Source: Shewanella sp. UCD-KL21 (GTDB lineage Bacteria > Pseudomonadota > Gammaproteobacteria > Enterobacterales > Shewanellaceae). Taken from it: DNA of 64,000 nucleotides. Numbering within the stretch: the stretch's first letter is position 1; every line of letters starts with the position of its first letter. This document shows positions 7,951 through 19,850 of the stretch, piece by piece. The stretch spans positions 62,001 through 126,000 of the forward strand of contig NZ_MPHK01000006.1 in assembly GCF_001957135.1 (NCBI RefSeq), given 5' to 3'. The notes beneath the pieces are model-generated. The model ran no database searches. It was not told where the DNA came from and saw nothing but the letters and a program-made list of their open reading frames with translations. Both the position numbers and the translations under genes were made by a program.

Positions 7951-10149
7951 ATGCGTTATGCACTCGTTGCAGCCCTTGTGCTGTCTTCTGGATTTGCCTA
8001 TGCCGATGAAGGTCAGTGGCAACCCTATCAAATGCCTTCTATTGCAGATAAATTAGCACAACGCGGCATCGATATTCCTGCGAAACAGCTTGCAGATTTA
8101 ACCCAGTATCCAATGAATGCGGTTGTGGGTCTGGGCTATTGTACCGCCAGTTTTGTCTCTCCCCAAGGCTTAGTTGTGACCAATCACCATTGTGCCTATC
8201 GAGCTATCCAATATAACAGCAAAACTGAGCATAATTACTTAGCTGACGGCTTTCTAGCTAATACTAAAAAAGAGGAGCCATCAGCAGGCCCTAATGAGCG
8301 ATTATACATCACTGAGAAGGTAACGGATGTTACTTCTCAAGTGAATGCGAATTTAAGTCGCGACCCTCTTAGCCGTTATGAAGATATCCAATCAAACCGT
8401 AAAGCATTAATCAAAGACTGTGAAACCGACGAAAATTATCGTTGTTCAGTCAGCAGCTTTCATAATGGACTTGAGTATTACCTGATTAAACAACTCATTA
8501 TTCGTGATGTTAGACTGGTATATGCTCCACCTGAAAGCGTAGGTGCTTTTGGCGGCGATATTGATAACTATGAATATCCACGCCACTCGGGCGATTTTAC
8601 CTTCTTACGTGCCTATGTGGGCAAAGACGGCCAACCGGCAAGTTATGCTGAAGACAATGTGCCTTATGAGCCAAAAAGTTATCTTAAAATTAATGCCGAT
8701 GGCGTTAAAGCCGGAGATGGCGTGTTTGCTGCAGGCTATCCGGGAGCGACCAGTCGTTACCGCCTAACCAGTGAATTAGAGTTTGCCAGTGATTGGATGT
8801 ATCCAACCTATGCTAAGCGCTATCAACTGCAAATCGACACCATTAATCACATGGCTGCCGACAATAACGCCATTGCGATTAAATACGCCGGTAACCTTGC
8901 CTCTATGGCAAACAGAATGAAAAAGTTGAACGGGTTACTCGATGGTTTTAAAGCCACAGATATTGTCGGTATTAAGCAATCACGTGAAGATAACTTCTTA
9001 GCTTGGCTTAAAAAAGACGCCAATGCTAACCATCAATTGATTGGGGAGTTAGAAGCATTACTGGCTGAGCAAAATAACCTCATTCAAACTGACTATTATT
9101 TTAACAATGCCCAATCAAGTGCAATACTTGCCGCAGCGAAAAAGCTCTATCGTTTAGCCAAAGAAAAGCAATTACCCGATGCAGAGCGTGAGCAAGGTTT
9201 TCAGCAGCGTGATATGAAAATGTTTGCCGCTAACTTGAAACGCCTTGATAGAAGTTTTGATGCCAGTGTCGATAAAACCTTGTGGCTACAAGACTTGAAC
9301 GCTTACATGGGGCAAAACCAGCGCGTTGAAATCCTTGATAACGCACTGAATAAAATCTCTGATGCTGAAGCTTTATCAGCAAAATTAGATGCCTATTACG
9401 CCTTAACCACCTTAATGGACAAAGAGCAGCGTTTAGCCTGGATGGACAAAGATGCCCAAGCCTTTGAAACCAGCTCAGATCCGTTTATTCGCTTAGCGGT
9501 AGCGCTGCACGACACCAACATGGCACAGGAAAAAGCTGAAAACACCTTAAAAGGTAAGTTATCAACCGCTCGACCTGAATACATGAAAGCCATCATCAGC
9601 TATTACAAAGCCAATGACTGGCCTGTTTACCCTGATGCGAATCGCACCTTACGGATCACCTACGGCATGGTCGATGGTTATCAGTCAGCTGATGCACTCT
9701 ATAAGCAGCCTTTTACCCGTCTCGAAGGCATAGTGGCTAAACATACTGGAGAAGCGCCTTATAACGCGCCACAAAAGCTATTAGCGGCAATTAAAGCCAA
9801 TGATAACGGTGAGCACTCTGTTGCATCGGTTTATCAAGATCCACGCTCATGGATTTGTCGTTTATTCTCTTGCCTTGATACACCAGAAGAATTTAACTCA
9901 GTGCCGGTTAACTTCTTATCCAGTGTTGACACTACAGGTGGTAACTCAGGTTCACCGGTATTTAACGGTAAAGGCGAGTTGGTTGGCCTTAACTTTGATT
10001 CAACTTACGAAGCGATTACTAAAGACTGGTTCTTTAACCCAACGATAACCCGCGCTGTACACGTAGATTTTCGTTACATCCTATGGATGATGGATAAAGT
10101 TGATAACGCCCAAAACTTGATTGATGAGTTAGAGCTAGTAAGAGATTAG
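7951..10149 (+). CDS. S46 family dipeptidyl peptidase, DPP11-like
   Basis: A periplasmic serine exopeptidase that releases dipeptides from the N-terminus of peptides. Residues 1-18 form a signal peptide (ending AYA). The catalytic triad is visible: His in TNHHC (about residue 80), Asp in 'GGDIDNYEYPRHSGDF', and Ser666 in GGNSGSP. Eighteen residues after the nucleophile, where DPP7 has Gly and DPP11 has Arg or Ser, this protein has Ser684 (GLNFDS), so Asp/Glu preference at P1 is inferred. At 732 residues it matches the family. A clear ribosome site (AAGGAAAG) precedes the ATG. It is a single-gene unit divergent from dnaB, with a terminator at 10249. Its likely role is growth on peptides. Confidence 0.92.
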   Translation: MRYALVAALVLSSGFAYADEGQWQPYQMPSIADKLAQRGIDIPAKQLADLTQYPMNAVVGLGYCTASFVSPQGLVVTNHHCAYRAIQYNSKTEHNYLADGFLANTKKEEPSAGPNERLYITEKVTDVTSQVNANLSRDPLSRYEDIQSNRKALIKDCETDENYRCSVSSFHNGLEYYLIKQLIIRDVRLVYAPPESVGAFGGDIDNYEYPRHSGDFTFLRAYVGKDGQPASYAEDNVPYEPKSYLKINADGVKAGDGVFAAGYPGATSRYRLTSELEFASDWMYPTYAKRYQLQIDTINHMAADNNAIAIKYAGNLASMANRMKKLNGLLDGFKATDIVGIKQSREDNFLAWLKKDANANHQLIGELEALLAEQNNLIQTDYYFNNAQSSAILAAAKKLYRLAKEKQLPDAEREQGFQQRDMKMFAANLKRLDRSFDASVDKTLWLQDLNAYMGQNQRVEILDNALNKISDAEALSAKLDAYYALTTLMDKEQRLAWMDKDAQAFETSSDPFIRLAVALHDTNMAQEKAENTLKGKLSTARPEYMKAIISYYKANDWPVYPDANRTLRITYGMVDGYQSADALYKQPFTRLEGIVAKHTGEAPYNAPQKLLAAIKANDNGEHSVASVYQDPRSWICRLFSCLDTPEEFNSVPVNFLSSVDTTGGNSGSPVFNGKGELVGLNFDSTYEAITKDWFFNPTITRAVHVDFRYILWMMDKVDNAQNLIDELELVRD

Positions 10150-10248
10150 AGTATCGCGCCCCAACTTGTGCCAACGAGCTTGGGGTGACTTTTACCCATC
10201 CCATGACAGGTACAGCTGAAGCTTTAAAATCCTAAATTTCAGACATAA

Positions 10249-10276
10249 AAAAACACCGCCAATTGGCGGTGTTTTT
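10249..10276. terminator. Bidirectional terminator between S46 peptidase and rplI
   Basis: The long symmetrical stem AACACCGCC/GGCGGTGTT is flanked by A and T runs on both sides, serving the convergent peptidase gene and the ribosomal operon. Confidence 0.85.
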
Positions 10277-10294
10277 ATTTAAATCAATGAGCTA

Positions 10295-10747
10295 TTAATC
10301 TTCTGCAACAACAGAGATTTTAACTACTGATTTAACTTCAGTGTGAAGTTGAACTTCAACTTCAAAGTCACCTAGGTTGCGTAAAGCACCTAAAGGTAGA
10401 CGTACTTCAGCTTTAGCTAGCTCAACGCCTGCTGCAGTAACTGCATCAGCGATGTCGCGGTTGCCCACTGAACCGAATAATTTACCTTCGTCACCAGCTT
10501 TAGAAGCGATAACAACTGACTCTAATGCAGCAAGCTTTTCAGCGCGAGCAGTACAAACACTTAATTCAGCAGCTAATTTAGCTTCTAATTCAGCGCGACG
10601 TGCTTCGAAAACTTTAACGTTTTCGTCATTAGCGATAACAGCTTTGCCTTGTGGCAAAAGGAAGTTACGAGCATAACCAGCTTTAACAGCAACTTGGTCA
10701 CCTAAGTTGCCTAGGTTAGCGATTTTATCAAGCAGAATAACGTTCAT
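10295..10747 (-). CDS. rplI: 50S ribosomal protein L9
   Basis: The N-terminal rRNA-binding domain is plain ([32 protein letters not shown]), followed by a long connecting helix (about residues 42-75) and the C-terminal domain with '[16 protein letters not shown]'. At 150 residues it has the standard length. It is the last gene of the rpsF-priB-rpsR-rplI operon, just before the bidirectional terminator. L9 stabilises the ribosome near the L1 stalk and affects frame maintenance. Confidence 0.98.
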   Translation of the reverse strand: MNVILLDKIANLGNLGDQVAVKAGYARNFLLPQGKAVIANDENVKVFEARRAELEAKLAAELSVCTARAEKLAALESVVIASKAGDEGKLFGSVGNRDIADAVTAAGVELAKAEVRLPLGALRNLGDFEVEVQLHTEVKSVVKISVVAED

Positions 10748-10777
10748 TATCTAATTCCTCTGATTTAAATACTGCGA

Positions 10778-11017
<240 letters not shown>

Positions 11018-11320
11018 CTAAGTTTTCAATTCGACATTTTCGGCATGCAAAACCAATTTATTTTGGCCATTTCGCCCTTGTTGTAAAGAGATAAACCCTT
11101 CAACTTGGACCTGCACACCTGCTTTTAATTCTTCTGTTACGCTGTTAAAGCGCTTACCACTTAATATGACTTGGATCAGACAATAAACATTTCTCAACAT
11201 TTGATCGTCATACCGCTGTGTTTTGTGTTCTAGCGTAATCACCTTATGGGGAATACCGCTGGGACTATCAAAACGCTTTGAACGAGTTATCGTTCCGGTC
11301 AACACTAAGTGATTAATCAC
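11018..11320 (-). CDS. priB: Primosomal replication protein PriB
   Basis: A single-stranded DNA binding OB-fold protein that links PriA and DnaT during replication restart. At 100 residues it shows the OB-fold order with NHLVLTGTI at the start, HKVITLEHKT, and the C-terminal strand 'VQVEGFISLQQGRNGQNKLVLHAENVEL'. Its place between rpsF and rpsR is the conserved one. It is 7 bases from rpsF and 12 from rpsR, so it is translated from the ribosomal transcript. Confidence 0.95.
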   Translation of the reverse strand: MINHLVLTGTITRSKRFDSPSGIPHKVITLEHKTQRYDDQMLRNVYCLIQVILSGKRFNSVTEELKAGVQVQVEGFISLQQGRNGQNKLVLHAENVELKT

Positions 11321-11327
11321 AGACTAA

Positions 11328-11732
11328 TTATTCAGCAGTTTCTTCAGCGCTTGCTTCAACTTCTTTTTCAGCAGCTGGTGCAGCAGTAGGAGCACGACGT
11401 GAATCACGCTCATCTTTTGCTTTAGCCATTGGAGAAGCTTCAGTAACAGCAGTTTTAGTGCGCATTACCATGTTACGCAGAACAGCGTCATTGAAACGGA
11501 AAGCTGTTTCTAACTCTTCGATAGACTCTGCAGTTGCTTCTACGTTCATAAGAACATAGTGAGCTTTATGTAGGTCTTGAATTGGGTAAGCCAATTGACG
11601 ACGACCCCAATCTTCTAAACGGCTGATAGTACCGTTAGCATCAGTGATTACACTGCTGTAACGCTCGATCATACCTGGGACTTGTTCACTTTGATCTGGG
11701 TGAACCATAAATACGATTTCATAATGACGCAT
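11328..11732 (-). CDS. rpsF: 30S ribosomal protein S6
   Basis: The first gene of the operon. It starts [25 protein letters not shown], with the ferredoxin-like fold motifs '[13 protein letters not shown]' and 'HYVLMNVEA'. After about residue 105 there is an acidic, Ala/Glu-rich tail ([18 protein letters not shown]), a form common in this group, where RimK adds glutamates. AAGGAGC precedes the ATG. The 5' leader (11733 to about 11820) is where S6:S18 autoregulation would act; no structure is claimed here. Confidence 0.98.
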   Translation of the reverse strand: MRHYEIVFMVHPDQSEQVPGMIERYSSVITDANGTISRLEDWGRRQLAYPIQDLHKAHYVLMNVEATAESIEELETAFRFNDAVLRNMVMRTKTAVTEASPMAKAKDERDSRRAPTAAPAAEKEVEASAEETAE

Positions 11733-11826
11733 TTATTGCTCCTTACGGTTAATTAGCCTCACGTGTGGCTCAGTCAGACCAAGTTGGAGGCAAGGAACGG
11801 AATAAAATGACTGATTTAAGCGCGGG

Positions 11827-11855
11827 ATAATACATAAAGCCCGCACAAAACTCAA
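11827..11855 (-). promoter_or_regulatory. Sigma-70 promoter for rpsF operon
   Basis: On the minus strand TTGAGT (11850-11855), a 17-base spacer and TATTAT (11827-11832) give five of six matches at -10 and four of six at -35. Transcription would start near 11820, leaving a leader of about 85-90 bases before rpsF. Confidence 0.55.
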
Positions 11856-12097
11856 GCAATACTTGTGTGGTGCATGCTTTATTACCTCTGACAGATTAAC
11901 TCACTCCAGCAGGTATCAGCAGCAATGTGGGTAAATAATGAAAATACCCAGCGAAAAACAATAACCAGCGTGAAATTTAATTTGATATTGAATACACATA
12001 TGAAGCCATTGAGCGCTTTGCAGCTACCGCGAATACAGGTATTATGGCGCTTCATCCGTATTTCAGGCGTTCCTAATAACTATATAGAAACAACGTA
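11856..12097. other. Intergenic region between rpsF promoter and the DUF481 gene
   Basis: No gene seen. The divergent spacer is AT-rich and should hold the promoter for the gene at 12098, but I could not choose a convincing one. TATATA near 12078 is a possible -10 element. Confidence 0.4.
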
Positions 12098-12841
12098 ATG
12101 AAAAAAGTCTGTATCTTTATGTCTTCTCTAATCACAACGTCTTCAGCGTGGGCACTTGTTCCCCCAGACTATAAAGAGCCCCCTAGTGACTTTAAGGCTG
12201 AAATTGAAGCCGGTATGCAACTCAATACTGGTAATAACCAATCGCAAAACTTTAATGGCCGCACCTACTTAAATTACGATACTGAAAAAGCCCGTCAGGA
12301 ATTTACCTTTAAGGTGTATTACGCCGCAGATAAAGACTCTACTACGGCTGAAAAGTATGATGTATTTGCCCAGTCGAGTTATAAGCTAGAAAGCGGCTAT
12401 ATTTTTGGCCGCGGTGAATTTACCTGGGATGATTTTGGTAGTTATACCAAACTGTCGACGGTTTCTACCGGTTATGGTTTTGATTTACTCTCAAACTATA
12501 CCCAGAGCCTAAGCATAGAAGTCGGCCCCGGTTACCGTTATGACTTACCCAAAGCAACAGATACAGACTTAAACCCTGCAGCCAACCAAGACATCATTTT
12601 GCGTACCGCAGCCAAGTACAATGTGAAACTGCAAGAATATACTAGCCTCAATGCCGATTTGACCTCAGAAGTGGGTGAAGATAACAATACCTTGACCTTA
12701 GACGTCAGTTACAGAAATACCTTTTTACAGGACTGGGCCTTTAAACTCGGAGTGAACGTGAGATACACAGCGGTAGTACCTGAAGACAGTGTAAAAACCG
12801 ATACCATTACCACATTTAACTTGCTATATACTTTCCAATAA
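12098..12841 (+). CDS. DUF481 (YdiY-like) outer-membrane protein
   Basis: A signal peptide (residues 1-19, ending SAWA) is followed by a beta-rich 225-residue domain. 'FKAEIEAGMQLNTGNNQSQNF' (residues about 27-47, first half AEIEAGMQLNTGN) is the DUF481 entry motif, followed by repeated alternating strands such as 'YIFGRGEFTWDDF', 'GYGFDLLSNYTQSLSIEVGPGYRY' and a terminal strand ending in Phe-Gln. YdiY-type proteins are salt- or acid-induced barrels of unknown function. It is a single-gene unit with a terminator at 12898. Confidence 0.8.
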   Translation: MKKVCIFMSSLITTSSAWALVPPDYKEPPSDFKAEIEAGMQLNTGNNQSQNFNGRTYLNYDTEKARQEFTFKVYYAADKDSTTAEKYDVFAQSSYKLESGYIFGRGEFTWDDFGSYTKLSTVSTGYGFDLLSNYTQSLSIEVGPGYRYDLPKATDTDLNPAANQDIILRTAAKYNVKLQEYTSLNADLTSEVGEDNNTLTLDVSYRNTFLQDWAFKLGVNVRYTAVVPEDSVKTDTITTFNLLYTFQ

Positions 12842-12897
12842 ATTGCAGCGCTGTTACAGCGGCCTGTAATGAGCCTTTTCAACATTCCAGATACACA

Positions 12898-12919
12898 AAA
12901 CGGGCCCTAAGGCCCGTTT
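12898..12919. terminator. Bidirectional terminator
   Basis: The stem AAACGGGCC/GGCCCGTTT with loop CTAA lies between the convergent DUF481 gene and rlmB. T-runs are short on both sides. Confidence 0.65.
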
Positions 12920-12945
12920 CACTATCTGCTGTACAGCTCAGTAAA

Positions 12946-13689
12946 TTACTTCACTAAACGTTGACGCACAGCTTCAAACAAACAAATACCGGTCGCCACT
13001 GATACATTCAAGCTTGAAACACTGCCCGCCATCGGGATTGAAACAATTGAATCACAGCTTTCGCGGGTTAAACGGCGTAAACCTTTATCTTCTGCGCCCA
13101 TCGCAATGGCTAAAGGCCCTTTTAAGTCTGCTTGGTATAACTCACAATCCGCTTCACCGGCTGCACCAATAATCCACACGCCTTTTTGCTGAATATGACG
13201 CATAGTACGGGCAAGGTTGGTAACTTGGAATAATGGAATCGTTTCAGCCGCGCCGCAAGCAACCTTGCTCACGATTGACGTCAGTCCCACCGAGTTATCT
13301 TTTGGTACGATAATCCCTTGCACACCGGCTGCATCGGCATTACGCAGGCAAGCGCCGAGGTTATGGGGATCGGTAACGCCATCAAGGATCAACAAAAATG
13401 GTTGTGCAGTTTTCGCAAGTAACGCATCTAAATCTGCCTCAGCAAGAATTTTTGCGGCTTTTACTCGTGCAACAATACCCTGATGCTGAGTGCTCGATGC
13501 TTTATCATCAAGTACTTTACGTCCTGAACTTTGTACAGACACACCAAACTCTGTCGCTTTTTTGATTAATGGCAATAAACGCTCATCATCACGACCTTGT
13601 AATACCCAAACTTCAATGACGCGTTCAGGTGAGTTGCTTAGCAAAGCTTCTACTGCGTGAATGCCAAAAATGATATCTTGTTTTTTCAT
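12946..13689 (-). CDS. rlmB: 23S rRNA (guanosine-2251-2'-O)-methyltransferase RlmB
   Basis: A SPOUT-class methyltransferase that modifies G2251 in the P-loop of 23S rRNA. The N-terminal substrate-binding domain begins [16 protein letters not shown]. The knot region carries the three motifs: '[21 protein letters not shown]', '[18 protein letters not shown]' and '[18 protein letters not shown]'. The 247-residue length is standard. It lies 4 bases downstream of rnr, as in E. coli (rnr-rlmB), and is co-transcribed with it. Confidence 0.96.
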   Translation of the reverse strand: MKKQDIIFGIHAVEALLSNSPERVIEVWVLQGRDDERLLPLIKKATEFGVSVQSSGRKVLDDKASSTQHQGIVARVKAAKILAEADLDALLAKTAQPFLLILDGVTDPHNLGACLRNADAAGVQGIIVPKDNSVGLTSIVSKVACGAAETIPLFQVTNLARTMRHIQQKGVWIIGAAGEADCELYQADLKGPLAIAMGAEDKGLRRLTRESCDSIVSIPMAGSVSSLNVSVATGICLFEAVRQRLVK

Positions 13690-13693
13690 TTAC

Positions 13694-16168
13694 TTATTTT
13701 CTCTTGCGCTTTGCTTTAGTCGATGGTTTTTTAGCAGCCGGTGATGTTACACCAGCCGCTGAACTATTTGCAGCTTTAGCTGCAGGTTTGCGCTTTTTTC
13801 CGCCTTTAGTGGCAGATTTTTTCGCTTTGCCTGCTGTGCTTTTACCGGCTTTGCCTGAGCGCCCCTTTGCTGGCGACTCTGCTGCAGGTTCACCTTTTGC
13901 TGAAGCGCCCATTTTCGCGCCTTCAAGATTGGCTCTTTCTCTGGCTGTTAATGGCTTCTTATTGGCTTTTTTACGGCTCTTACCGTGATCGCCAATCATG
14001 ATCAGATCGATTTGACGATCATCTAAGTTAACCGCGGCAACTTTGACATTGACCTCATCACCCACTTGATAAACCTTACGGGTGTTTTCGCCAATCAAAC
14101 GCTGACGCATTGGGTCAAACTGGTAATAATCGCTGACTAAGCTTGAGATATGCACTAAGCCATCGATATACAAATCTTTTAAACGTACAAACAAACCAAA
14201 GTTGGTCACTGAAGCAATAACGGCTTCAAATTCATCACCAACATGATCTTGCATGTATTCACATTTAAGCCAGTCGCTGACATCACGTGTGGCTTCATCG
14301 GCACGGCGCTCAGTAGTTGAACACTCTTCCCCCAGTTTATCTAGCTCTTCAAGTAGATAATGGTAACCACCTTCTGGGGTCCACTTCTGCTTCATCTCAC
14401 CTTGCTCGGCCGCTAACAAATAACGGATCACGCGATGCAAGACTAAGTCAGGATAACGACGAATAGGCGAGGTAAAGTGCGAATACTCTTCTAACGCCAA
14501 GCCAAAGTGGCCGTCATTATCAGGGGTGTATATTGCTTGTCTCATTGAGCGCAGTAACATGACCTGGATTAATTCAGCATCCGGTCTATCTGCAATTTTC
14601 AGCATTAAGTCCTGATAATCTGACGGCGTAGGTTCAGTGCCGCCATTCATTGATAAACCACGTTCTGACAGAAACTCTTTGAAGTTGGCCAACTTGGTTT
14701 CTGAAGGTGACTCATGCACTCGGTATAGCACTTCGCCTTTATGCTTTTTAACAAACTTAGCTGAAGCGACGTTGGCTAAAATCATACATTCTTCAATGAT
14801 TTTATGGGCCTGATTACGGCTACGCGGCACAATCGCTTCAATTTTACGTTGCTCGTTAAACACAAACTGGGTTTCAACGGTTTCAAACGCAATCGCCCCA
14901 CGTTCTGCGCGGCGCTCATTTAAGGTTAAATATAACGACTGCAAACACTGAAGATGCGGGAACAAAGCTTCATGCTCAGGGGCAATGTTGCCACCTTCTA
15001 GCATGGCTGCCACTTGGGTGTAAGTAAAACGCGCATGTGAGTGCATCACTGCCGGATAAAACTTATAACCCGATAGTTTACCCGCAGCTGAAATGGTCAT
15101 CTCAGCCACCATACAAAGGCGATCGACATGGGGATTTAGTGAACACAAACCATTAGAGATTTTCTCTGGTAGCATCGGGATAACTTGTGATGGAAAATAC
15201 ACTGAGTTACCACGGGATCTCGCTTCATCATCTAATGCCGAGTCAGTACGTACATAATGGCTCACATCAGCAATTGCCACCCATAAACGCCAGCCACCAC
15301 TAGGTTTAGTTTCAGCATAAACAGCATCATCAAAATCGCGGGCATCTTCGCCATCAATGGTCACTAAGGGTAAATGCCGTAAATCGACGCGACCTTGTTT
15401 ATCAGACTCTGGAACTTCATCCGGAATACGCTTCAGTTTTTTCTCAATCACAGCTGACCATTTGTGAGGCAAATCGTAATTGCGCAGGGCAATTTCAATT
15501 TCCATACCTGGGGCCATGGTTTTACCGAGCACTTCGGTCACTTTGGCTGCCGCTTTAACAAATCGTCCAGGACGACGGGTTAATTCAAGTACAACAACGT
15601 CGCCAGCTCTGGCGCCATTAGCGTCTTCTTTGGCAATCAAGATTTCTTGGGTAATACGCCTGTCATCTGCAATCACAAATGCCATGCCAGCATCAACATG
15701 ATAACGGCCGACTAATGGCGCACTGCGCTGCTGAACTAAACGAACGATACGCGCTTCACGGCGTCCACGGCGATCTGAACCTGCTTTTTGCGCCAACACT
15801 TTATCACCGTGAAAATACATCTGCATATCACGATTATTAATAAAGAGATCGTCACCGCCTTCATCAGATTTAAAAAATCCGAAACCATCACGATGGCCGA
15901 TAATCGTACCAGTAAGCAGATCCATTTTTTCAGGAAGACCATAACTATGGCCACGGGTATACACCAGCTGTCCGTCACGCTCCATGGCGCGCAGTCGTCT
16001 TCTTAACGCTTCTAAGTGGTCTTCATCAACCATTTTTAGCGCGGCGGCGATGTGTTCTCTGGTGACAGGTGACTTTTGCTCACGCAAATACTCTAATATG
16101 TATTCACGGCTTGGGATTGGGTTTTCGTACTTGTCTTGCTCTCTCTCAAAATGAGGATCGATGATCAT
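13694..16168 (-). CDS. rnr: Ribonuclease R
   Basis: A processive 3'-5' exoribonuclease that can degrade structured RNA. The domain order is a helix-turn-helix region (about 20-85), cold-shock domains, the RNB catalytic domain ([15 protein letters not shown] holds the metal-binding aspartates) and an S1 domain (about 640-720: '[18 protein letters not shown]'). A Lys/Ala/Ser-rich tail of about 90 residues ends in KAKRKRK. The 824 residues match the family. The downstream partner is rlmB, and motX lies upstream. Confidence 0.97.
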   Translation of the reverse strand: MIIDPHFEREQDKYENPIPSREYILEYLREQKSPVTREHIAAALKMVDEDHLEALRRRLRAMERDGQLVYTRGHSYGLPEKMDLLTGTIIGHRDGFGFFKSDEGGDDLFINNRDMQMYFHGDKVLAQKAGSDRRGRREARIVRLVQQRSAPLVGRYHVDAGMAFVIADDRRITQEILIAKEDANGARAGDVVVLELTRRPGRFVKAAAKVTEVLGKTMAPGMEIEIALRNYDLPHKWSAVIEKKLKRIPDEVPESDKQGRVDLRHLPLVTIDGEDARDFDDAVYAETKPSGGWRLWVAIADVSHYVRTDSALDDEARSRGNSVYFPSQVIPMLPEKISNGLCSLNPHVDRLCMVAEMTISAAGKLSGYKFYPAVMHSHARFTYTQVAAMLEGGNIAPEHEALFPHLQCLQSLYLTLNERRAERGAIAFETVETQFVFNEQRKIEAIVPRSRNQAHKIIEECMILANVASAKFVKKHKGEVLYRVHESPSETKLANFKEFLSERGLSMNGGTEPTPSDYQDLMLKIADRPDAELIQVMLLRSMRQAIYTPDNDGHFGLALEEYSHFTSPIRRYPDLVLHRVIRYLLAAEQGEMKQKWTPEGGYHYLLEELDKLGEECSTTERRADEATRDVSDWLKCEYMQDHVGDEFEAVIASVTNFGLFVRLKDLYIDGLVHISSLVSDYYQFDPMRQRLIGENTRKVYQVGDEVNVKVAAVNLDDRQIDLIMIGDHGKSRKKANKKPLTARERANLEGAKMGASAKGEPAAESPAKGRSGKAGKSTAGKAKKSATKGGKKRKPAAKAANSSAAGVTSPAAKKPSTKAKRKRK

Positions 16169-16203
16169 TCAATTTCCAAATAATTTACTCCCTCGTGGGA
16201 GTC

Positions 16204-16863
16204 TTAGCGGTTGTGCAGCTGTGGCTGCTGTGCTCGCTCTATTATACTGGCGGGCATTTTAGCGGCTAACATCTGCAATAATGATGTGGCTTTTTTCTGT
16301 GTCGCGGCATCATTAAATACGCTGTTATATAACCAATGGTAACCTAATTGATAATCAACAGGGCTACCATAACCTTCGCCGTACAGGCGAACTAACATCA
16401 ATCTTGCAGGCAGATCGCCATTGGCTGCTGCCGGCATCACATATTGCACTGCACGATTTTTGTCTTGTACTACCATTTCACCGTGATAGTAATATTCGGC
16501 CAGTTTCAGCATCGCCTCAGCGCTACCTTGCTCTGCAGCAGTTTGTAATAACGCCATGCCACGGGAAGCGTGCTTATCGACACACACACCATGGTTGAGC
16601 ATTTCAGCCCATAAAAACTGATACATGGGCTGCTGGAGTACTTCTGCTCTAGCTTCAATATCTTGTACTAGTTGGCAGTCATCGCGTTTAACTTTCTTTA
16701 AATAGACATCATTGCGGATCAATTTAATTAATTGCTCATCACCATAGATATCCACCGCGGTTAATTCAGCAACAGCTAAATTCGGCAGTAAGCACAACAC
16801 CAACAAACATAAACGCAGCATAACGATTCTCAATGACACTTTAGTTACTCTATGCATCGGCAT
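16204..16863 (-). CDS. motX: Sodium-driven flagellar motor T-ring protein MotX
   Basis: A periplasmic protein with Sel1-like repeats that forms the T ring with MotY and docks the PomAB/MotAB stator. A signal peptide ends at NLAVA. Two or three Sel1 repeats follow (ASRGMALLQTAAEQGSAEAML, shortened to GMALLQTAAEQGSAEA; then 'LAEYYYHG' and 'MPAAANGDLPARLMLVRLYG'), and the MotX signature 'YGSPVDYQLGYHWLYNSV' is present. The location between purA and rnr is the same as in Vibrio. The first ATG is used here; a later one (MLRLCLL) would give a shorter, more usual signal peptide. No other flagellar gene is nearby. Confidence 0.85.
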   Translation of the reverse strand: MPMHRVTKVSLRIVMLRLCLLVLCLLPNLAVAELTAVDIYGDEQLIKLIRNDVYLKKVKRDDCQLVQDIEARAEVLQQPMYQFLWAEMLNHGVCVDKHASRGMALLQTAAEQGSAEAMLKLAEYYYHGEMVVQDKNRAVQYVMPAAANGDLPARLMLVRLYGEGYGSPVDYQLGYHWLYNSVFNDAATQKKATSLLQMLAAKMPASIIERAQQPQLHNR

Positions 16864-17017
16864 TATAGCCTATATCTTGAGTATTAACTGCACAAACAAC
16901 AATATTTAGTGGTTATTTAATTGCCAAAATAATTTTAAAAAAGCAGTAAAAAGAAGAGAAATTGCGAGGAGTTACTGTTTCAATTTTATCGTCTAAGGTT
17001 TATTAATTTTACATATT

Positions 17018-17045
17018 AAAAAGGCCGCTAAGTAGCGGCCTTTTT
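17018..17045 (-). terminator. Terminator of purA
   Basis: The perfect 13-base-pair stem AAAAAGGCCGCTA/TAGCGGCCTTTTT lies 5 bases past the purA stop. The symmetrical A/T ends could stop both strands. Confidence 0.85.
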
Positions 17046-17050
17046 ATGTG

Positions 17051-18602
<1,552 letters not shown>

Positions 18603-18723
18603 CGTCTAGTTCCACTATTTGGTTTGATCACTAGCAAAAACATCGACTACACCATAACGCTTCTAAGCGGTCATCGCATTACATCAAATGACTCATTAGC
18701 GTTTTTACCCAAAAAAAGCCAAT

Positions 18724-18752
18724 AAAAAACCCAGCATATAGCTGGGTTTTTT
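18724..18752 (-). terminator. Terminator of rplM-rpsI
   Basis: The stem AAAAAACCCAGC/GCTGGGTTTTTT with a short loop lies 17 bases past the rpsI stop codon. Its symmetry would also stop plus-strand transcription. Confidence 0.85.
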
Positions 18753-18768
18753 GAACTCTGAAAACGTA

Positions 18769-19161
18769 TTAACGTTTTGAGAATTGTGGCTTACGACGTG
18801 CTTTACGTAGACCAACTTTCTTACGCTCAACTTTACGAGCATCACGGGTAACGAAACCAGCAGAACGTAAAGAAGGACGTAGAGCTTCGTCTAACTGAAG
18901 CAATGCACGAGTAATACCGTGACGAATTGCACCTGCTTGGCCAGTGGTTCCACCGCCCTTAACAGTTACATAGATGTCAAGTTTGTCAGTCATTTCAACT
19001 AGCTCTAGAGGCTGACGAACAACCATGCGAGCAGTTTCACGACCAAAATATACATCTAGTGGACGTTGGTTAACAACGATTTGACCACTACCTGCTTTAG
19101 CGAATACGCGAGCAGTTGATGTTTTACGACGGCCAGTGCCGTAGTACTGAGTTGCAGACAT
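18769..19161 (-). CDS. rpsI: 30S ribosomal protein S9
   Basis: A 130-residue protein with the S9 landmarks '[15 protein letters not shown]', '[17 protein letters not shown]' and the basic tail '[16 protein letters not shown]' that reaches the P-site tRNA. It follows rplM by 15 bases in the conserved rplM-rpsI operon. Confidence 0.98.
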   Translation of the reverse strand: MSATQYYGTGRRKTSTARVFAKAGSGQIVVNQRPLDVYFGRETARMVVRQPLELVEMTDKLDIYVTVKGGGTTGQAGAIRHGITRALLQLDEALRPSLRSAGFVTRDARKVERKKVGLRKARRKPQFSKR

Positions 19162-19176
19162 TAGCTTACTCCCGTA

Positions 19177-19608
19177 TTAGATATCAAGAACTTGAGGTTG
19201 TTGTGCAGCATGGTTATGTTCAGTGCCAGCGTAAACTTTAAGCTTACGGAACATAGCACGGCCCAAAGGACCTTTTGGTAACATACCCTTAACTGCTTTC
19301 TCGATAATCATTTCAGGCTTATGATCTTGCAGCTTTTCAAAAGAAATCTGCTTAATACCACCGATGAAACCTGTATGTGAGTAGTAAATTTTGCCTTTAG
19401 CTTTGTTACCAGTCACAGTAACTTTCTCAGCGTTAATAACGATGATGTAGTCACCAGTGTCAACATGAGGAGTATACTCTGGCTTGTGCTTACCACGTAA
19501 ACGAGTAGCAATTTCAGTAGCGATACGACCTAAAGTTTTACCTTCGGCATCAACGACGAACCAGTCACGTGTGACTGTTTCTGGTGTAGCAGTAAATGTA
19601 GTCTTCAT
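19177..19608 (-). CDS. rplM: 50S ribosomal protein L13
   Basis: It begins [20 protein letters not shown], with '[20 protein letters not shown]' and '[21 protein letters not shown]'. The ATG at 19608 gives 143 residues, the family length; an upstream ATG at 19644 would add twelve unsupported residues. In E. coli L13 represses its own operon through the leader, and about 140 bases of leader are available here. Confidence 0.98.
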   Translation of the reverse strand: MKTTFTATPETVTRDWFVVDAEGKTLGRIATEIATRLRGKHKPEYTPHVDTGDYIIVINAEKVTVTGNKAKGKIYYSHTGFIGGIKQISFEKLQDHKPEMIIEKAVKGMLPKGPLGRAMFRKLKVYAGTEHNHAAQQPQVLDI

Positions 19609-19754
19609 TTTTACAAAAACCCAATGTTTAAAATTCTGTCTCAATGCTGAATGCGGAATGCAAACAACACAATGACCATTTCAAAGCCCCTTCGAGCTGA
19701 AATTGGTTTAAATCGTCCACCCAAATTCGGTGGAGTAACGAGGGCAGGTGGCGG

Positions 19755-19783
19755 ATTATAGACAAAGCTGAGTTAAAAATCAC
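19755..19783 (-). promoter_or_regulatory. Probable promoter of rplM-rpsI
   Basis: A perfect minus-strand TATAAT (19755-19760) lies about 150 bases upstream of rplM. The matching -35 (GTGATT at 19778-19783, 17-base spacing) is weak. Confidence 0.5.
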
Positions 19784-19850
19784 CTAATTTCTGATAGTTT
19801 TCTAAAAAACTTCTCCGATGCTTTAGCTGATTTCGTCCCTCAATAACTAT

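Noticed and set aside
13704-13988. 94-codon plus-strand frame opposite the end of rnr
   Set aside because: It is the antisense reading of the Lys/Ala-rich tail of RNase R, and its composition is explained by that.
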